Shown: positions 46,948 through 55,277 of the stretch, in pieces | How positions within the stretch are numbered: position 1 is the stretch's first letter | How the letters are laid out: each line of letters opens with the position of its first letter | Assembly (NCBI RefSeq): GCF_000317435.1 | Contig: NC_019751.1 | Span: 1,116,001-1,180,000, forward strand | Length of the DNA: 64,000 nucleotides | Direction of reading: 5' to 3' | Source: Calothrix sp. PCC 6303 | Lineage (GTDB): Bacteria > Cyanobacteriota > Cyanobacteriia > Cyanobacteriales > Nostocaceae | Program-made: the position numbers and the translations under genes | The notes under the pieces: model-generated | Databases searched by the model: none | Told to the model about the DNA's origin: nothing | Seen by the model: the letters and a program-made list of their open reading frames with translations, nothing else

Positions 46948-46985
46948 AACTAGTAGAGGTATTAAATGACCTCAGTTTACTAGTT
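46948..46985 (+). promoter_or_regulatory. 5' leader hairpin of speD
   Basis: AACTAGTA (46948-46955) pairs with TACTAGTT (46978-46985), and GAGGT (46956-46960) pairs with ACCTC (46969-46973) inside it, with a 4-nt bulge. The predicted structure starts about ten bases after the expected transcription start. Confidence 0.45.
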
Positions 46986-47044
46986 AAATTCACACAACAA
47001 AACAAAATTGTCAATTTTTTTATGTTTTTTGTAGGAAGAACAAA

Positions 47045-47629
47045 ATGGAAGATTTGCGTTATAAAGTTGGCGGCGGTACCGTGAGCGAATTAGCAGTTAA
47101 TGGTGTTGATACCAGCTTTGTTTCCGAACCTAGTACAACTAGTGGAGTTGCAACTATTCAACTCGAACGTTCCCAATCAGTTAGACTTCAACTCAAATCC
47201 GAAGAAGAATTAAAGTCTACTCTTACCGATTTTTCTCACGATTGTCCACCAGCACCTGTTGGCGTTCACTGCATATTAGAACTCTACAATTGTCCAACAG
47301 AGTTGCTCAATGATATTGAGTTCATTAAACGGACTTTAGAAGAAGCTGCTACAACTGCACAATCAACCTTGCTTGATAAAATAGCACATCAGTTCACCCC
47401 ATATGGTGTTACTGCTCTAGCATTATTAGCAGAATCCCATATCTCGATTCATACATGGCCCGAAAATGGCTATATTGCTGCTGATGTGTTTACTTGTGGT
47501 GAACATGCAAGACCTATTGAAGCTTGCGAATATCTTGCCCGTTCTTTTAAAGCAGGTAAGCACCTGTTGATGAAGTTACCTCGCGGTCAGTTTTCACCAA
47601 CATCACAACCAAGAGTTGAGATTCTGTAG
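47045..47629 (+). CDS. speD: S-adenosylmethionine decarboxylase proenzyme
   Basis: The 194-residue protein contains the pyruvoyl-forming motif LLAESHISIHTWPE, with cleavage expected at Glu130-Ser131, preceded by HQFTPYGVTALA and followed by GYIAADVFTCG. This enzyme supplies the aminopropyl donor for spermidine synthesis. About 70 residues precede the usual core start (PVGVHCILELYNCP), more than in the compact bacterial SpeD. The GTAGGAAGAAC ribosome site supports the long ATG start. A candidate promoter and leader hairpin lie upstream. Confidence 0.9.
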   Translation: MEDLRYKVGGGTVSELAVNGVDTSFVSEPSTTSGVATIQLERSQSVRLQLKSEEELKSTLTDFSHDCPPAPVGVHCILELYNCPTELLNDIEFIKRTLEEAATTAQSTLLDKIAHQFTPYGVTALALLAESHISIHTWPENGYIAADVFTCGEHARPIEACEYLARSFKAGKHLLMKLPRGQFSPTSQPRVEIL

Positions 47630-47659
47630 TAGTTTCTAACAATTAAATATATCTCAGTT

Positions 47660-47699
47660 ATGCGAAGTTTGCGCGACTTACGTCGCGCAAACTTCGCAT
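47660..47699. terminator. Perfect 18-bp stem-loop after speD
   Basis: ATGCGAAGTTTGCGCGAC and GTCGCGCAAACTTCGCAT pair perfectly around TTAC. It begins 30 bp after the speD stop. It may be a terminator or a dispersed palindromic repeat; no U run follows. Confidence 0.55.
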
Positions 47700-47789
47700 T
47701 GCATTTACAGATATTATTTCCGTGATTTGATATCTCACCGTTTTTCATAAAATGAGAAACACGGTTTTGTAGCTATTGGTAAAAAACGC

Positions 47790-48104
47790 TTGTCTGTCGA
47801 TTTAGGTGCAGAACGTCTGATTAGTGCCGAAAACGCAACTAGAAAAATCCTGGTTGAGGTAAAGAGTTTCGTGGGACAGTCTGACGTGAAAGATTTGGAG
47901 CAAGCTCTGGGACAATATGTTCTTTACCGCCAGATTCTGGATGAGATGGGTGATGCGCGAATTTTATACCTCGCTGTTTCTCAAGTCACTTTCAATAGCG
48001 TGTTTACAATAGAGTTAGGGCAAGTTCTGCTCAAGAACCAAATTGTCAAATTAGTTGTCTTTGATGATGAAAGTGAGGCAATTGTAGGATGGATACCCAA
48101 TTAA
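47790..48104 (+). pseudogene. xisH: 5'-truncated XisH-family protein
   Basis: The 104-codon frame encodes the C-terminal part of XisH (SVDLGAERLISAEN, EVKSFVGQSDVKDLEQALGQYVLY, LYLAVSQ and a VVFDDESEAIVGWIP ending). The usual first 30 or so residues are missing: in this frame the sequence just upstream is AIGKKRL and then a stop at 47748-47750, with only a TTG near the start. The core is endonuclease-like. XisH and XisI were first described as controllers of fdxN-element excision in Anabaena, and homologues are widespread away from that element. It overlaps xisI by 16 bp, so the operon arrangement is kept. Confidence 0.78.
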
Positions 48105-48427
48105 AATACAGAGAAATCATTAAAAGCGTTCTCCGAAACCATGCAGACGATCGTACAGCCGTACCTGATAGTTACCAATCTAAAGTACTATTTGATGAGG
48201 ATCGCGGGCAATATTTGATTTTAGATATTGGCTGGAGTGGCGATCAATACCTCCATGCGACACCGATACACATCAGTCTAATAAATAACAAAGTTTGGAT
48301 TCAATATGATGACACTGAAGAGGGTGTAGTTGGTGATTTGATGGCAGCAGGTATCCCGAAAGAAGATATTGTTCTTGGTTTCCGCCATCCTAAAGTTCGC
48401 CAGCATACAGGCTTCGCGGTAGCATAG
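48089..48427 (+). CDS. xisI: XisI-family protein
   Basis: The 112-residue protein matches XisI: YREIIKSVLRNHADDR, VLFDEDRGQYLILDIGWSGDQYLH, IHISLINNKVWIQYDDTEEG and IVLGFRHPKVRQHTGFAVA. It overlaps the xisH remnant by 16 bp, the usual xisH-xisI arrangement. It is full length. The partner XisH seems to lack its N-terminus, so XisI may persist alone. Confidence 0.9.
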   Translation: MDTQLKYREIIKSVLRNHADDRTAVPDSYQSKVLFDEDRGQYLILDIGWSGDQYLHATPIHISLINNKVWIQYDDTEEGVVGDLMAAGIPKEDIVLGFRHPKVRQHTGFAVA

Positions 48428-48453
48428 ATGACTGAGAGATAAAAACGAAAGAA

Positions 48454-48479
48454 CCCCGACTCCTTTAAAGAAGTCGGGG
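48454..48479. terminator. CCCCGACT-type hairpin after xisI
   Basis: CCCCGACTCCTT pairs with AAGAAGTCGGGG-type sequence (one mismatch), 26 bp after the xisI stop and close to the convergent glycosyltransferase stop. It is related to the hairpin at 17329. Confidence 0.55.
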
Positions 48480-48501
48480 ATCTCGCTAATCTAACCTGTC
48501 A

Positions 48502-49593
48502 CTAAAACTTGATTGAGGTTAGAGATTCTAAAGAGGATCTCAAGGTGTTGAAGAATGAATTTTGTTCTTGACGATCACTGAGCATCTTCTCATAGACAGC
48601 CAGGTATCCATCCACCATTCTTTCCTTGCTGAAGTTATTAACCACATGGTTGCGGCATTCTTGGCGGTCTAATTCCAAAGCTTTCGGAATCATTGCTGCC
48701 ATTTCTGCGTAGGTTTCGCAAACGAAACCAGCTGCTCCATTGAGGATAACCTCTGGGACAGAACCCATGTTAATCCCAATTACAGGTGTACCAGCCGCCA
48801 TCGATTCCACCATTACCAAACCAAAAGGTTCTTGCCAGGTGATGGGGAATAATGTGGCACTGGCATTACCCAGTAATTCGCCCTTTTGAGCATGGTTCAC
48901 TTCACCGATGAACTCGATTTGTTTACCATCTATGTGGGGTGCTATTTCGCTGTCAAAAAACTTTTTATCAACAACATCTACCTTCCCAGCCATTTTTAGG
49001 TGCCATCCTGTTTCTTTGGCAATGGCGATCGCATGTTGTGGACCTTTCTCTGGGGAAAAGCGCCCTAGAAAAGCCAGATATGGAGGTTGCTGAGGCTTGG
49101 GGTTGAAAGTATAGGCATCTGTGTCAATACCATTGTACACAGTGTTTATGTAATTTAAATCAAGTTTTCGTTGAGAGTTACTGATGCTCACATACGGTTG
49201 TGTCCGATGCAAAGAGAAAACCCGGCTACTGTCCTTGGTGAACTGTCCATGGAGAGTATGAACTGTAGGAGTAGAAACCATCGCTGCTAAAGCTAAAGAC
49301 CACACCCCTACATGGGAATGGATGATATCGAATTCAGCTGCCCGCTGATAAACCTCACTCGCCTCGTGCATCTCGTACATTATGTGTTCTTTAATGTCGG
49401 GATCCAAGCGTAAAGCACGAGGGTAAACAGGCTCTAAGCGTGCTAGCGTCTGGGAATCACCCGATGCGAACAATGTCACATCGTGTCCGCGACGCACAAG
49501 TTCATCGCTTAAAAGACTCACTACCAACTCAATTCCACCGTAGGTAGAAGGCGGAACTGTTTCCCACAAGGGAGCAATCTGAGCAATTTTCAT
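48502..49593 (-). CDS. Family 4 glycosyltransferase
   Basis: The 363-residue GT-B glycosyltransferase starts at ATG 49593 (MKIAQIAPLWETVPPSTYGGIE). A longer frame upstream (to 49722) adds unrelated residues and is unlikely. It has the GGIE donor-side loop, FDIIHSHVG, a central FLGRFSPEKGP and the C-terminal ITWQEPFGLVMVESMAAGTPVI with the E-x7-E motif. It should transfer a sugar from a nucleotide donor, in polysaccharide or glycolipid synthesis. No other sugar gene is adjacent. Confidence 0.88.
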   Translation of the reverse strand: MKIAQIAPLWETVPPSTYGGIELVVSLLSDELVRRGHDVTLFASGDSQTLARLEPVYPRALRLDPDIKEHIMYEMHEASEVYQRAAEFDIIHSHVGVWSLALAAMVSTPTVHTLHGQFTKDSSRVFSLHRTQPYVSISNSQRKLDLNYINTVYNGIDTDAYTFNPKPQQPPYLAFLGRFSPEKGPQHAIAIAKETGWHLKMAGKVDVVDKKFFDSEIAPHIDGKQIEFIGEVNHAQKGELLGNASATLFPITWQEPFGLVMVESMAAGTPVIGINMGSVPEVILNGAAGFVCETYAEMAAMIPKALELDRQECRNHVVNNFSKERMVDGYLAVYEKMLSDRQEQNSFFNTLRSSLESLTSIKF

Positions 49594-49883
49594 AGCTTGT
49601 ACTGGTTCAGTAGGTAAAAGTCCTATTACTAGGGCTTCGATCCGAATTGCTGAAATTAGATTTATTGTGACTAATAAAGTCACTCTAAAGCTTGCAATAC
49701 GGTTGTTACGAACCGTGAACAACTCCTCCAGTTGTATTCAGGTTTGTTACATCGTAAACATACATTACAGCTATAATTTAGTTCTTTGCATCTATCTGAA
49801 GAGTTATTAAGAAGCTTGAAGAGAAAAATTACAGGGGCAAATTTTGAGAAACTAGTTAAAAGTTTTGAGATATTGTATTTAAC

Positions 49884-50534
49884 ATGACTGAATATCCATC
49901 CATTCTTAGATTACTTGAAGCCGAACGCGATCGCTATATTCTGGAAACGTCAGATTTAGAACGTCGTTTGTCTTTTATTCGCCAGCAAGTTGCCGCTATC
50001 GAAGGGCTAATGTCGGGATATATCCACGAAAACCAAGCTGTATTACCAGCACACTTTAAGTCGGAATATTCAACACAAGCATTTTTAGAACCCAATTCTT
50101 TTCAGAATAATCAAGAGGCTACACCAACTGATCCCCCAGAAAATCCTACCCAGGAAATTGAACAAACTCCACCATCAAATCCCAAGCCACCAGTAGTTGA
50201 CATTTCCGATATTCCGAAAGTTACTGTAGGCAGAAAACCAGGGACAATTCCGATGCTTCCTGAGTTTTACGACTACTCAATTTCCAACGCGATTTTAATT
50301 TTGATGCGCTATAACCCCGATATGCATTTTCAAATTGACTCAATGGTAGAAGAGTTATATGGCGATAATCTGTCGGAAGAAGAATCAAGAACTGCCAAAA
50401 TGAATATTGGTAAAATGCTTTCTATTGGTGTTCAACAAGGTAAATGGTATAGAGTATTACATTCTACTGGGATATATACTTTACGGTATGAAAAGGGAGT
50501 AACATCTAAACCTATTGGTCGAAAATCTCGATAA
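49884..50534 (+). CDS. Unknown protein with coiled coil and winged-helix-like C-terminus
   Basis: The 216-residue protein has an N-terminal coiled coil (ILRLLEAERDRYILETSDLERRL), a Pro/Gln-rich linker (about 75-115) and a globular C-terminus (YDYSISNAILILMRYNPDMHFQIDSMVEELYGDNL, MNIGKMLSIGVQQGKWYRV, IYTLRY). The end resembles a winged helix, but I do not recognise the family. It is isolated between two long spacers. Confidence 0.55.
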   Translation: MTEYPSILRLLEAERDRYILETSDLERRLSFIRQQVAAIEGLMSGYIHENQAVLPAHFKSEYSTQAFLEPNSFQNNQEATPTDPPENPTQEIEQTPPSNPKPPVVDISDIPKVTVGRKPGTIPMLPEFYDYSISNAILILMRYNPDMHFQIDSMVEELYGDNLSEEESRTAKMNIGKMLSIGVQQGKWYRVLHSTGIYTLRYEKGVTSKPIGRKSR

Positions 50535-50839
50535 ATTCAAGGTTGCCAACAGACAGTTAATCACTTTAACCAGTTATCAGTTATCAGTCAAGAGTGATGT
50601 GTTTATCGTTGGGTTTAAATCCCCCACCATACACCTTGATAACTGTTCACTGATTTAATTAACTGTTCTTGTTCTTTAAGTTTGTAATATAAGTATTTTT
50701 TCAAATAAACCCTAAAATATCCCGTTAAAACATCCTCTAATAGTGTGATTGTTCTCACTGTCCCGGATAAGTTATGGTGATATGCACCGGAAATAACGGA
50801 AAATTACAGTTAGCTTAAAAAAACAGTGAGATAACTATA
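50535..50839. other. Spacer upstream of nblB
   Basis: No gene is visible. Imperfect TTATCAG and TAACTGTTCACTGAT units (about 50573-50670) recur here and at 400-420 and 3010-3050, a dispersed spacer repeat. Confidence 0.4.
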
Positions 50840-51496
50840 ATGACTATTACTCCGGAATCAGTTAAGGAATTACTAGCTTCGGAAGATTTAGGCGATCGCT
50901 TACGCGCTGTAAATCAGTTTCGAGATTTAGAACCTCAAGTTGCTTTTGAACTGCTGCAAACTGCTATTAAAGATCCTAGTACTCGTGTTCGTTACTCAGC
51001 CACCAGTCAAATGGATACCCTAGGCGATCAAGATTTACAGTTATCCCTAAGTTTACTCCGCAACCTTTTAAAAGACAAAGAGCCAGATGTTCAAGCTGCT
51101 GCTGCCGATTGTTTAGGAGCATTAAAACTAGTGGAAGCTTTTGACGACTTGCAACAGCTTTATCACAGCACCCCAGAGTGGATTGTGCAATTAAGTATCA
51201 TTGCTACTTTAGGAGCATTGGGGGAACCACGGGGTTTTGAATTACTCCAAGAAGCTCTAACATCAGATAATGGATTAGTCCAGATTACCGCTATTAGTGC
51301 TTTTGGGGAACTTGGCAATCCCGCAGCGGTTCCCCTGTTAGAGACATATGCAAATAACCCAGATTGGCAGGTTCGTCATCGTCTAGTTTTGGCTTTAGAT
51401 CAATTAGGTGGAGAGAAAGCCAAATCTATTTTACAGGTTTTAGCCAATGATGACGTGGACGCGATCGCATCTGAAGCCAAAAGAGCTTTATCTTAG
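50840..51496 (+). CDS. nblB: HEAT-repeat protein, probable phycobilisome degradation protein NblB
   Basis: The 218-residue all-helical protein consists of about five HEAT/PBS-lyase-like repeats, with SLLRNLLKDKEPDVQAAAADCLGALKL, TPEWIVQLSIIATLGALGEPRG and WQVRHRLVLALDQLGGEKA. Length and repeat pattern fit cyanobacterial NblB, a bilin-lyase-like factor needed for phycobilisome breakdown. HEAT repeats alone are not diagnostic, hence the moderate confidence in the name. It has a rho-independent terminator just downstream. Confidence 0.72.
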   Translation: MTITPESVKELLASEDLGDRLRAVNQFRDLEPQVAFELLQTAIKDPSTRVRYSATSQMDTLGDQDLQLSLSLLRNLLKDKEPDVQAAAADCLGALKLVEAFDDLQQLYHSTPEWIVQLSIIATLGALGEPRGFELLQEALTSDNGLVQITAISAFGELGNPAAVPLLETYANNPDWQVRHRLVLALDQLGGEKAKSILQVLANDDVDAIASEAKRALS

Positions 51497-51525
51497 ACAC
51501 CTCAGCCGAAAAACCCTAATCTACT

Positions 51526-51558
51526 AACTCGTGAGCTTTCTACTTACGAGTTTTTTTT
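51526..51558 (+). terminator. Rho-independent terminator after nblB
   Basis: AACTCGT (51526-51532) pairs with ACGAGTT (51546-51552 region), followed by a run of eight T. It begins about 30 bp after the nblB stop and is the clearest intrinsic terminator in the window. Confidence 0.75.
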
Positions 51559-51917
51559 GCTTGAATTGATTGATTTATAAGCTTTTTCTTTCCTTTTTAC
51601 TCATCCAACTTTATATTTGATGACTGCAATTTTTTGAAGAGATTAATAATCTAGTTAAAGAAAGGGGATTTTAGCAGTATTCATATTTCGAGCAAAGCTT
51701 ATTTTGTTACACTTTTTGAATAAGTACCAGTATTGATTAAATTTCAATATCTAAGTAATTTTCCCAAAATTATTCTTGTGGTCAAGTTAGAATAAACCTT
51801 CACCTTAAGGGGTGACACTGACGTTGTAGGCGGAATAGTATTTGTACATTGCAAACAAAAAAGCAGCAAAACAACTGCAAACAGCCAACAAAACAAACAA
51901 TAACAACTTTAAAAAAC
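51559..51917. other. AT-rich spacer before the PEP-CTERM gene
   Basis: The region is AT-rich. A CACCTTAAGGGGTG block lies near 51800, and the last 60 bases are a lysine-coding-like A-rich run before the ATG. No gene is seen. Confidence 0.35.
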
Positions 51918-52736
51918 ATGCAAAAGTTAAATTCAATTGTCAAAATCACAACAGTTGCTACTGTTAGTCTTGGTGCTTTAAGTATGTCATCTGCGGCACA
52001 TGCAGCAGGCTTTAGCAGCTTCGATTTAGGTGAAGAAGGTGAAGTTGCACTTCTACAAAATAACAACACTTCTGTTTGCCTTTCCAACGCAAATTGCATT
52101 CAAACCCAATCTTTTGGTTTTACCGTTAAAAGTCTTGCTTATAACGACACCAACAAAGCTAGTCTTCTATTCTCAGACAACAGAGATACAGCTAACACTT
52201 ATAAAAAAAGTGGTGTTAATATCAGCTTTTTTGGTGATAATGGTGCAAGCAAATTAGATGAAGGAACAAATACCCCCCTTGGTCAATTTTGGTTACGTCC
52301 TGTTGCTTTGGATAACAAAGGCAAACCATTAGAAAAAGGTCGCTTGGAAACTGGTTTATTCAACTTTGATTTCCTTGGCGAAACTGTATCAAAATTAGTA
52401 TTGAGCTTGCATGACGTTGAATATAAAGATTCCACAAGAGTCATAAAAGTTAATGGTGTAAGTCAAACACTCGCATCCCTCATCGCTGCTGCTGGTCCTA
52501 ATGATGGTCTTCAAGAAATCACATTGAGAAATGTTAAAAACTTCGAGATTCAACTAGGTCAATTAGGTCAAAATCCAGATAAAGATGGTATTAGCTTCAA
52601 CACTGGTGATGGCGTGACTCTCCAAGGTACAGCAGTTCCTGAACCTGGTGTAAATGCAAGCTTGGGTGCTTTAGGATTGGCTGCAATGTTTGGTTTGAAT
52701 CGTCGTCGCAACAGCAAAGCAGTCAAATTCAACTAG
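51918..52736 (+). CDS. PEP-CTERM sorted secreted protein
   Basis: The 272-residue protein starts at ATG 51918 with a signal peptide (MQKLNSIVKITTVATVSLGALSM, cleavage near AHAA). An upstream TTG at 51849 would add 23 non-signal residues and is rejected. It ends with the PEP-CTERM sorting signal: VPEPG, the hydrophobic stretch ASLGALGLAAMFGL and the basic tail NRRRNSK. An exosortase should remove the tail for surface delivery. The middle is a beta-rich domain of unknown ligand. No exosortase gene is adjacent. Confidence 0.88.
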   Translation: MQKLNSIVKITTVATVSLGALSMSSAAHAAGFSSFDLGEEGEVALLQNNNTSVCLSNANCIQTQSFGFTVKSLAYNDTNKASLLFSDNRDTANTYKKSGVNISFFGDNGASKLDEGTNTPLGQFWLRPVALDNKGKPLEKGRLETGLFNFDFLGETVSKLVLSLHDVEYKDSTRVIKVNGVSQTLASLIAAAGPNDGLQEITLRNVKNFEIQLGQLGQNPDKDGISFNTGDGVTLQGTAVPEPGVNASLGALGLAAMFGLNRRRNSKAVKFN

Positions 52737-52927
52737 TCTAGATTTACTTTGCAAATCATTCATCTACCACTTCTTACAAATAAAATTATCAGGTTCGCAT
52801 CTATTGAGTTTGATTTAATTATTAATTATCAGGTTTACATCTAATCTATATTTATTTCTACAAATTTAATCCTTCTCGTTATTTGAGTAGAGTCACATCT
52901 ACTCATTTTTTTACGATTTTGGAATAT

Positions 52928-53452
52928 TTATCCTCCAAACACTTGTCCCCAAGTAGAAAATAGGAAAACTATCACACATGCGATCGCAAGTAAACCTTGA
53001 ATCAGGTTCCCCACTAATGTTCCCACAACTATCCCGACACCAGCTTTAATGGCAACTTGCCAATTTCGGCAAAATAAATACTCAGCGATAATTGCCCCTA
53101 GTAATGGACCAAGTAACATTCCTAACAATGGACCTCCGAAAGGAAGTGCAGGCAACAAACCAAAAAATCCCACCACCAAGCCCACAAAAGCTCCTATTTG
53201 TCCCCATTTACTAGCACCAGCTTTTTTTGCACCAATGTAACCAGCTAAAAAATCTATCCCTATACTGAGTAACAGCACGATACCCGTCACAATCAAAGGT
53301 GTGCTGATAGCTGCCCAAGAACCTTTGACAAAACCCCAAATCACAATTGCGGCTAAAATCAGACTGGTACCTGGAAGCGCTGGAACCACAGCACCAACGA
53401 TACCGATAACCATAACCGCGATAAGTATCCAGTAAACAACTTGAGTTTGCAT
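52928..53452 (-). CDS. DUF456 family membrane protein
   Basis: The 174-residue protein consists of about five hydrophobic helices with Gly-rich junctions. It matches DUF456: VGAVVPALPGTSLILAAIVIWG near the start and GFFGLLPALPFGGPLLGMLLGPLLGA in the middle. Function is unknown. It is convergent with the PEP-CTERM gene and has no operon partner. Confidence 0.85.
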   Translation of the reverse strand: MQTQVVYWILIAVMVIGIVGAVVPALPGTSLILAAIVIWGFVKGSWAAISTPLIVTGIVLLLSIGIDFLAGYIGAKKAGASKWGQIGAFVGLVVGFFGLLPALPFGGPLLGMLLGPLLGAIIAEYLFCRNWQVAIKAGVGIVVGTLVGNLIQGLLAIACVIVFLFSTWGQVFGG

Positions 53453-53725
53453 AGAAAGTAATTAGCGAGTGAACGAGATTAACTTATGGTCTAATCTTAA
53501 CTCTGCTTGCTCTGCATCAAATTATCGACTTTCCTGGGAGATAAGCCAAAAGTCTTGTATTTGCTAGGCTTTTAGATTTGAAGTATTACTTTGGAATCGC
53601 TGAACAATTAAATCTTATATTTTCTCCACAAGCACCAAACACTGAATTTTTTCATATAATGTATGTCTGCTTTTAAACAAAAAATACCCAAAAGCACGAA
53701 AACATAGCATCTACAGGCACTAATT

Positions 53726-54625
53726 TTGTATAAAATAATCTCTAAATTCAATCTTATATTTGGGAAGAAATTTTGCGGTTATGCCACAGCGACACCTATT
53801 CCCAGAAGAAGGATCGCACTCTTCAAGCATAGCTTTATCGCTTCCTCAATTTTTACCCTGGCTATAGCAGTTGAACCAGCTTTGTCACAGTCTTCTGGCT
53901 CCTTAAATTCTAGTAGTAATCAAATTCAAAACTTTGATACCAATGAAGTTGGTTATCCGATTCTCGTAGGGGGAGTCACAGCAGTTAGCTTGAGTGTATT
54001 GGGTTTAGCAACTTCGGTTTTATCAGGGAAAAATAAACAGCAGTTAGAACAAGAACTTAAAGGAGCAGAAGAACTTGCGATCGCAGTTCAGCATTCCAGA
54101 CTTCAAAATTGTAAACCCGGCATTACCCAGAATCTTGATGAGACTGAGGAAAGATTCCGCACAGTTGCAGCAGAATTGATTCATAATTATCACACCCAAG
54201 CACTTTCTCAAGCCGCATCACAATTTTGGTTTAGTATTACAGCAGCATCATTTGGATTTTTATTAATTATGTATACTGGTTTTACTGCTTTAAGGGCAAA
54301 AGAACCGGAAATCGCCTTGCTGAATACCCTTCCCGGAATTGCTATTGAAGCTGTAGCCGCATTATTTTTTCGTCAAGCAGAGGGAACACGTAAACGCGCT
54401 ACTGAACTTTATGATCGATTGCGTTCTGACGATAGACAAACACAAGCTATTATGCTAATTGAATCTATTGAAAGCCCCAACTTGCGGGATATAGTTAAGG
54501 CACAGTGGTCGTTGCAAATAGCCGGATTTCAGGCTCAACCAGTTGACTTAGGTGGATATATACCAAAGAAAAACCCTCAGTTACCCGGCAATGGTGGATA
54601 CGATGATGATTATCCGGAAACTTAG
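53726..54625 (+). CDS. Probable cyanobacterial TRADD-N-associated two-transmembrane protein
   Basis: The 299-residue frame starts at TTG 53726; no ATG lies near, and an in-frame stop is close upstream. After a signal-like segment (FIASSIFTLAIAVEPALSQS) and a hydrophobic stretch (YPILVGGVTAVSLSVLGLATSVL) comes a domain with ELIHNYHTQALSQAASQFWFSITAASFGFLL cut in parts, a second helix (LPGIAIEAVAALFFRQ), then TRKRATELYDRLRSD. This resembles the cyanobacterial TRADD-N-associated 2-TM domain, linked by comparative genomics to NLR-like conflict systems. The assignment is from memory and tentative. It faces a coiled-coil membrane gene convergently. Confidence 0.65.
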   Translation: MYKIISKFNLIFGKKFCGYATATPIPRRRIALFKHSFIASSIFTLAIAVEPALSQSSGSLNSSSNQIQNFDTNEVGYPILVGGVTAVSLSVLGLATSVLSGKNKQQLEQELKGAEELAIAVQHSRLQNCKPGITQNLDETEERFRTVAAELIHNYHTQALSQAASQFWFSITAASFGFLLIMYTGFTALRAKEPEIALLNTLPGIAIEAVAALFFRQAEGTRKRATELYDRLRSDDRQTQAIMLIESIESPNLRDIVKAQWSLQIAGFQAQPVDLGGYIPKKNPQLPGNGGYDDDYPET

Positions 54626-54644
54626 AGCTTGCTAAAAGTATTAG

Positions 54645-54665
54645 AGACGTAGCAGCGCTACGTCT
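54645..54665. repeat. GTAGAGACG-type palindrome
   Basis: AGACGTAGC and GCTACGTCT form a perfect 9-bp palindrome with an AGC centre, between two convergent genes. It is related to the cores at 12241 and 35515. Confidence 0.5.
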
Positions 54666-54707
54666 TCTAACAAATATCAAAAACATAGGGAACAAAAAAA
54701 CGGGTTC

Positions 54708-55277
54708 TTATTTCCGACGATTCAAACCAGCAAAAGGCTGTACGGTGGCAAACATCGAAGTTGCTGCCTGCACTGATGCAGAATTCGATGTAATTACTTG
54801 ATACTCATAACCTGGATTTGCTTTAACTACAGGTTCAGCAACTGGTTCAAATGAGGATAAGACTTCTTCTAGCGGTAGAGTTTCTATTTGCGCTTGTTGA
54901 GCATGAAAATGATCGCGTTCTAAAAACCAATCTAGTTTAGCCAGAACTGGACTTTCGGGAGCAAGTTTGAGTGCCTCAATTTCTGATTCTCTATCGGATA
55001 TTTGCTGCTCAAGTGCAGATATTCTTTGCTGCAAACCAGATGATTCCTTAAGGGATTGTTGACACCCAATTACCGTCGCTGTCGTGACTGCGATCGCTAT
55101 ACTAACTAATCCAGCAACTGGAGGGGTAAATACATCTTTAAGTTCGCCATAAAAAACTTGGCGGTTATCCATTTGGATCTCTACTGGTTTCGAGCCTTGT
55201 AAAACCAACAGAGCGCTAAAACAAGCTAACACTGTACCGGAAATTACTACGGTTGGTACTATGATTTTTCTTAACAT
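54708..55277 (-). CDS. Membrane-anchored coiled-coil protein, unknown
   Basis: The 189-residue protein has one N-terminal hydrophobic helix (IIVPTVVISGTVLACFSALLVL), a second hydrophobic segment (VAGLVSIAIAVTTATVIGC), a coiled coil (LQQRISALEQQISDRESEIEAL) and a polar C-terminal region. I do not recognise the family. It is convergent with the probable TRADD-N-associated membrane gene (83 bp between stops). Confidence 0.6.
   Translation of the reverse strand: MLRKIIVPTVVISGTVLACFSALLVLQGSKPVEIQMDNRQVFYGELKDVFTPPVAGLVSIAIAVTTATVIGCQQSLKESSGLQQRISALEQQISDRESEIEALKLAPESPVLAKLDWFLERDHFHAQQAQIETLPLEEVLSSFEPVAEPVVKANPGYEYQVITSNSASVQAATSMFATVQPFAGLNRRK

Noticed and set aside
49594-49722. 43-residue N-terminal extension of the glycosyltransferase
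   Set aside because: The family N-terminus MKIAQIAP begins at 49593; the upstream residues are not glycosyltransferase-like.
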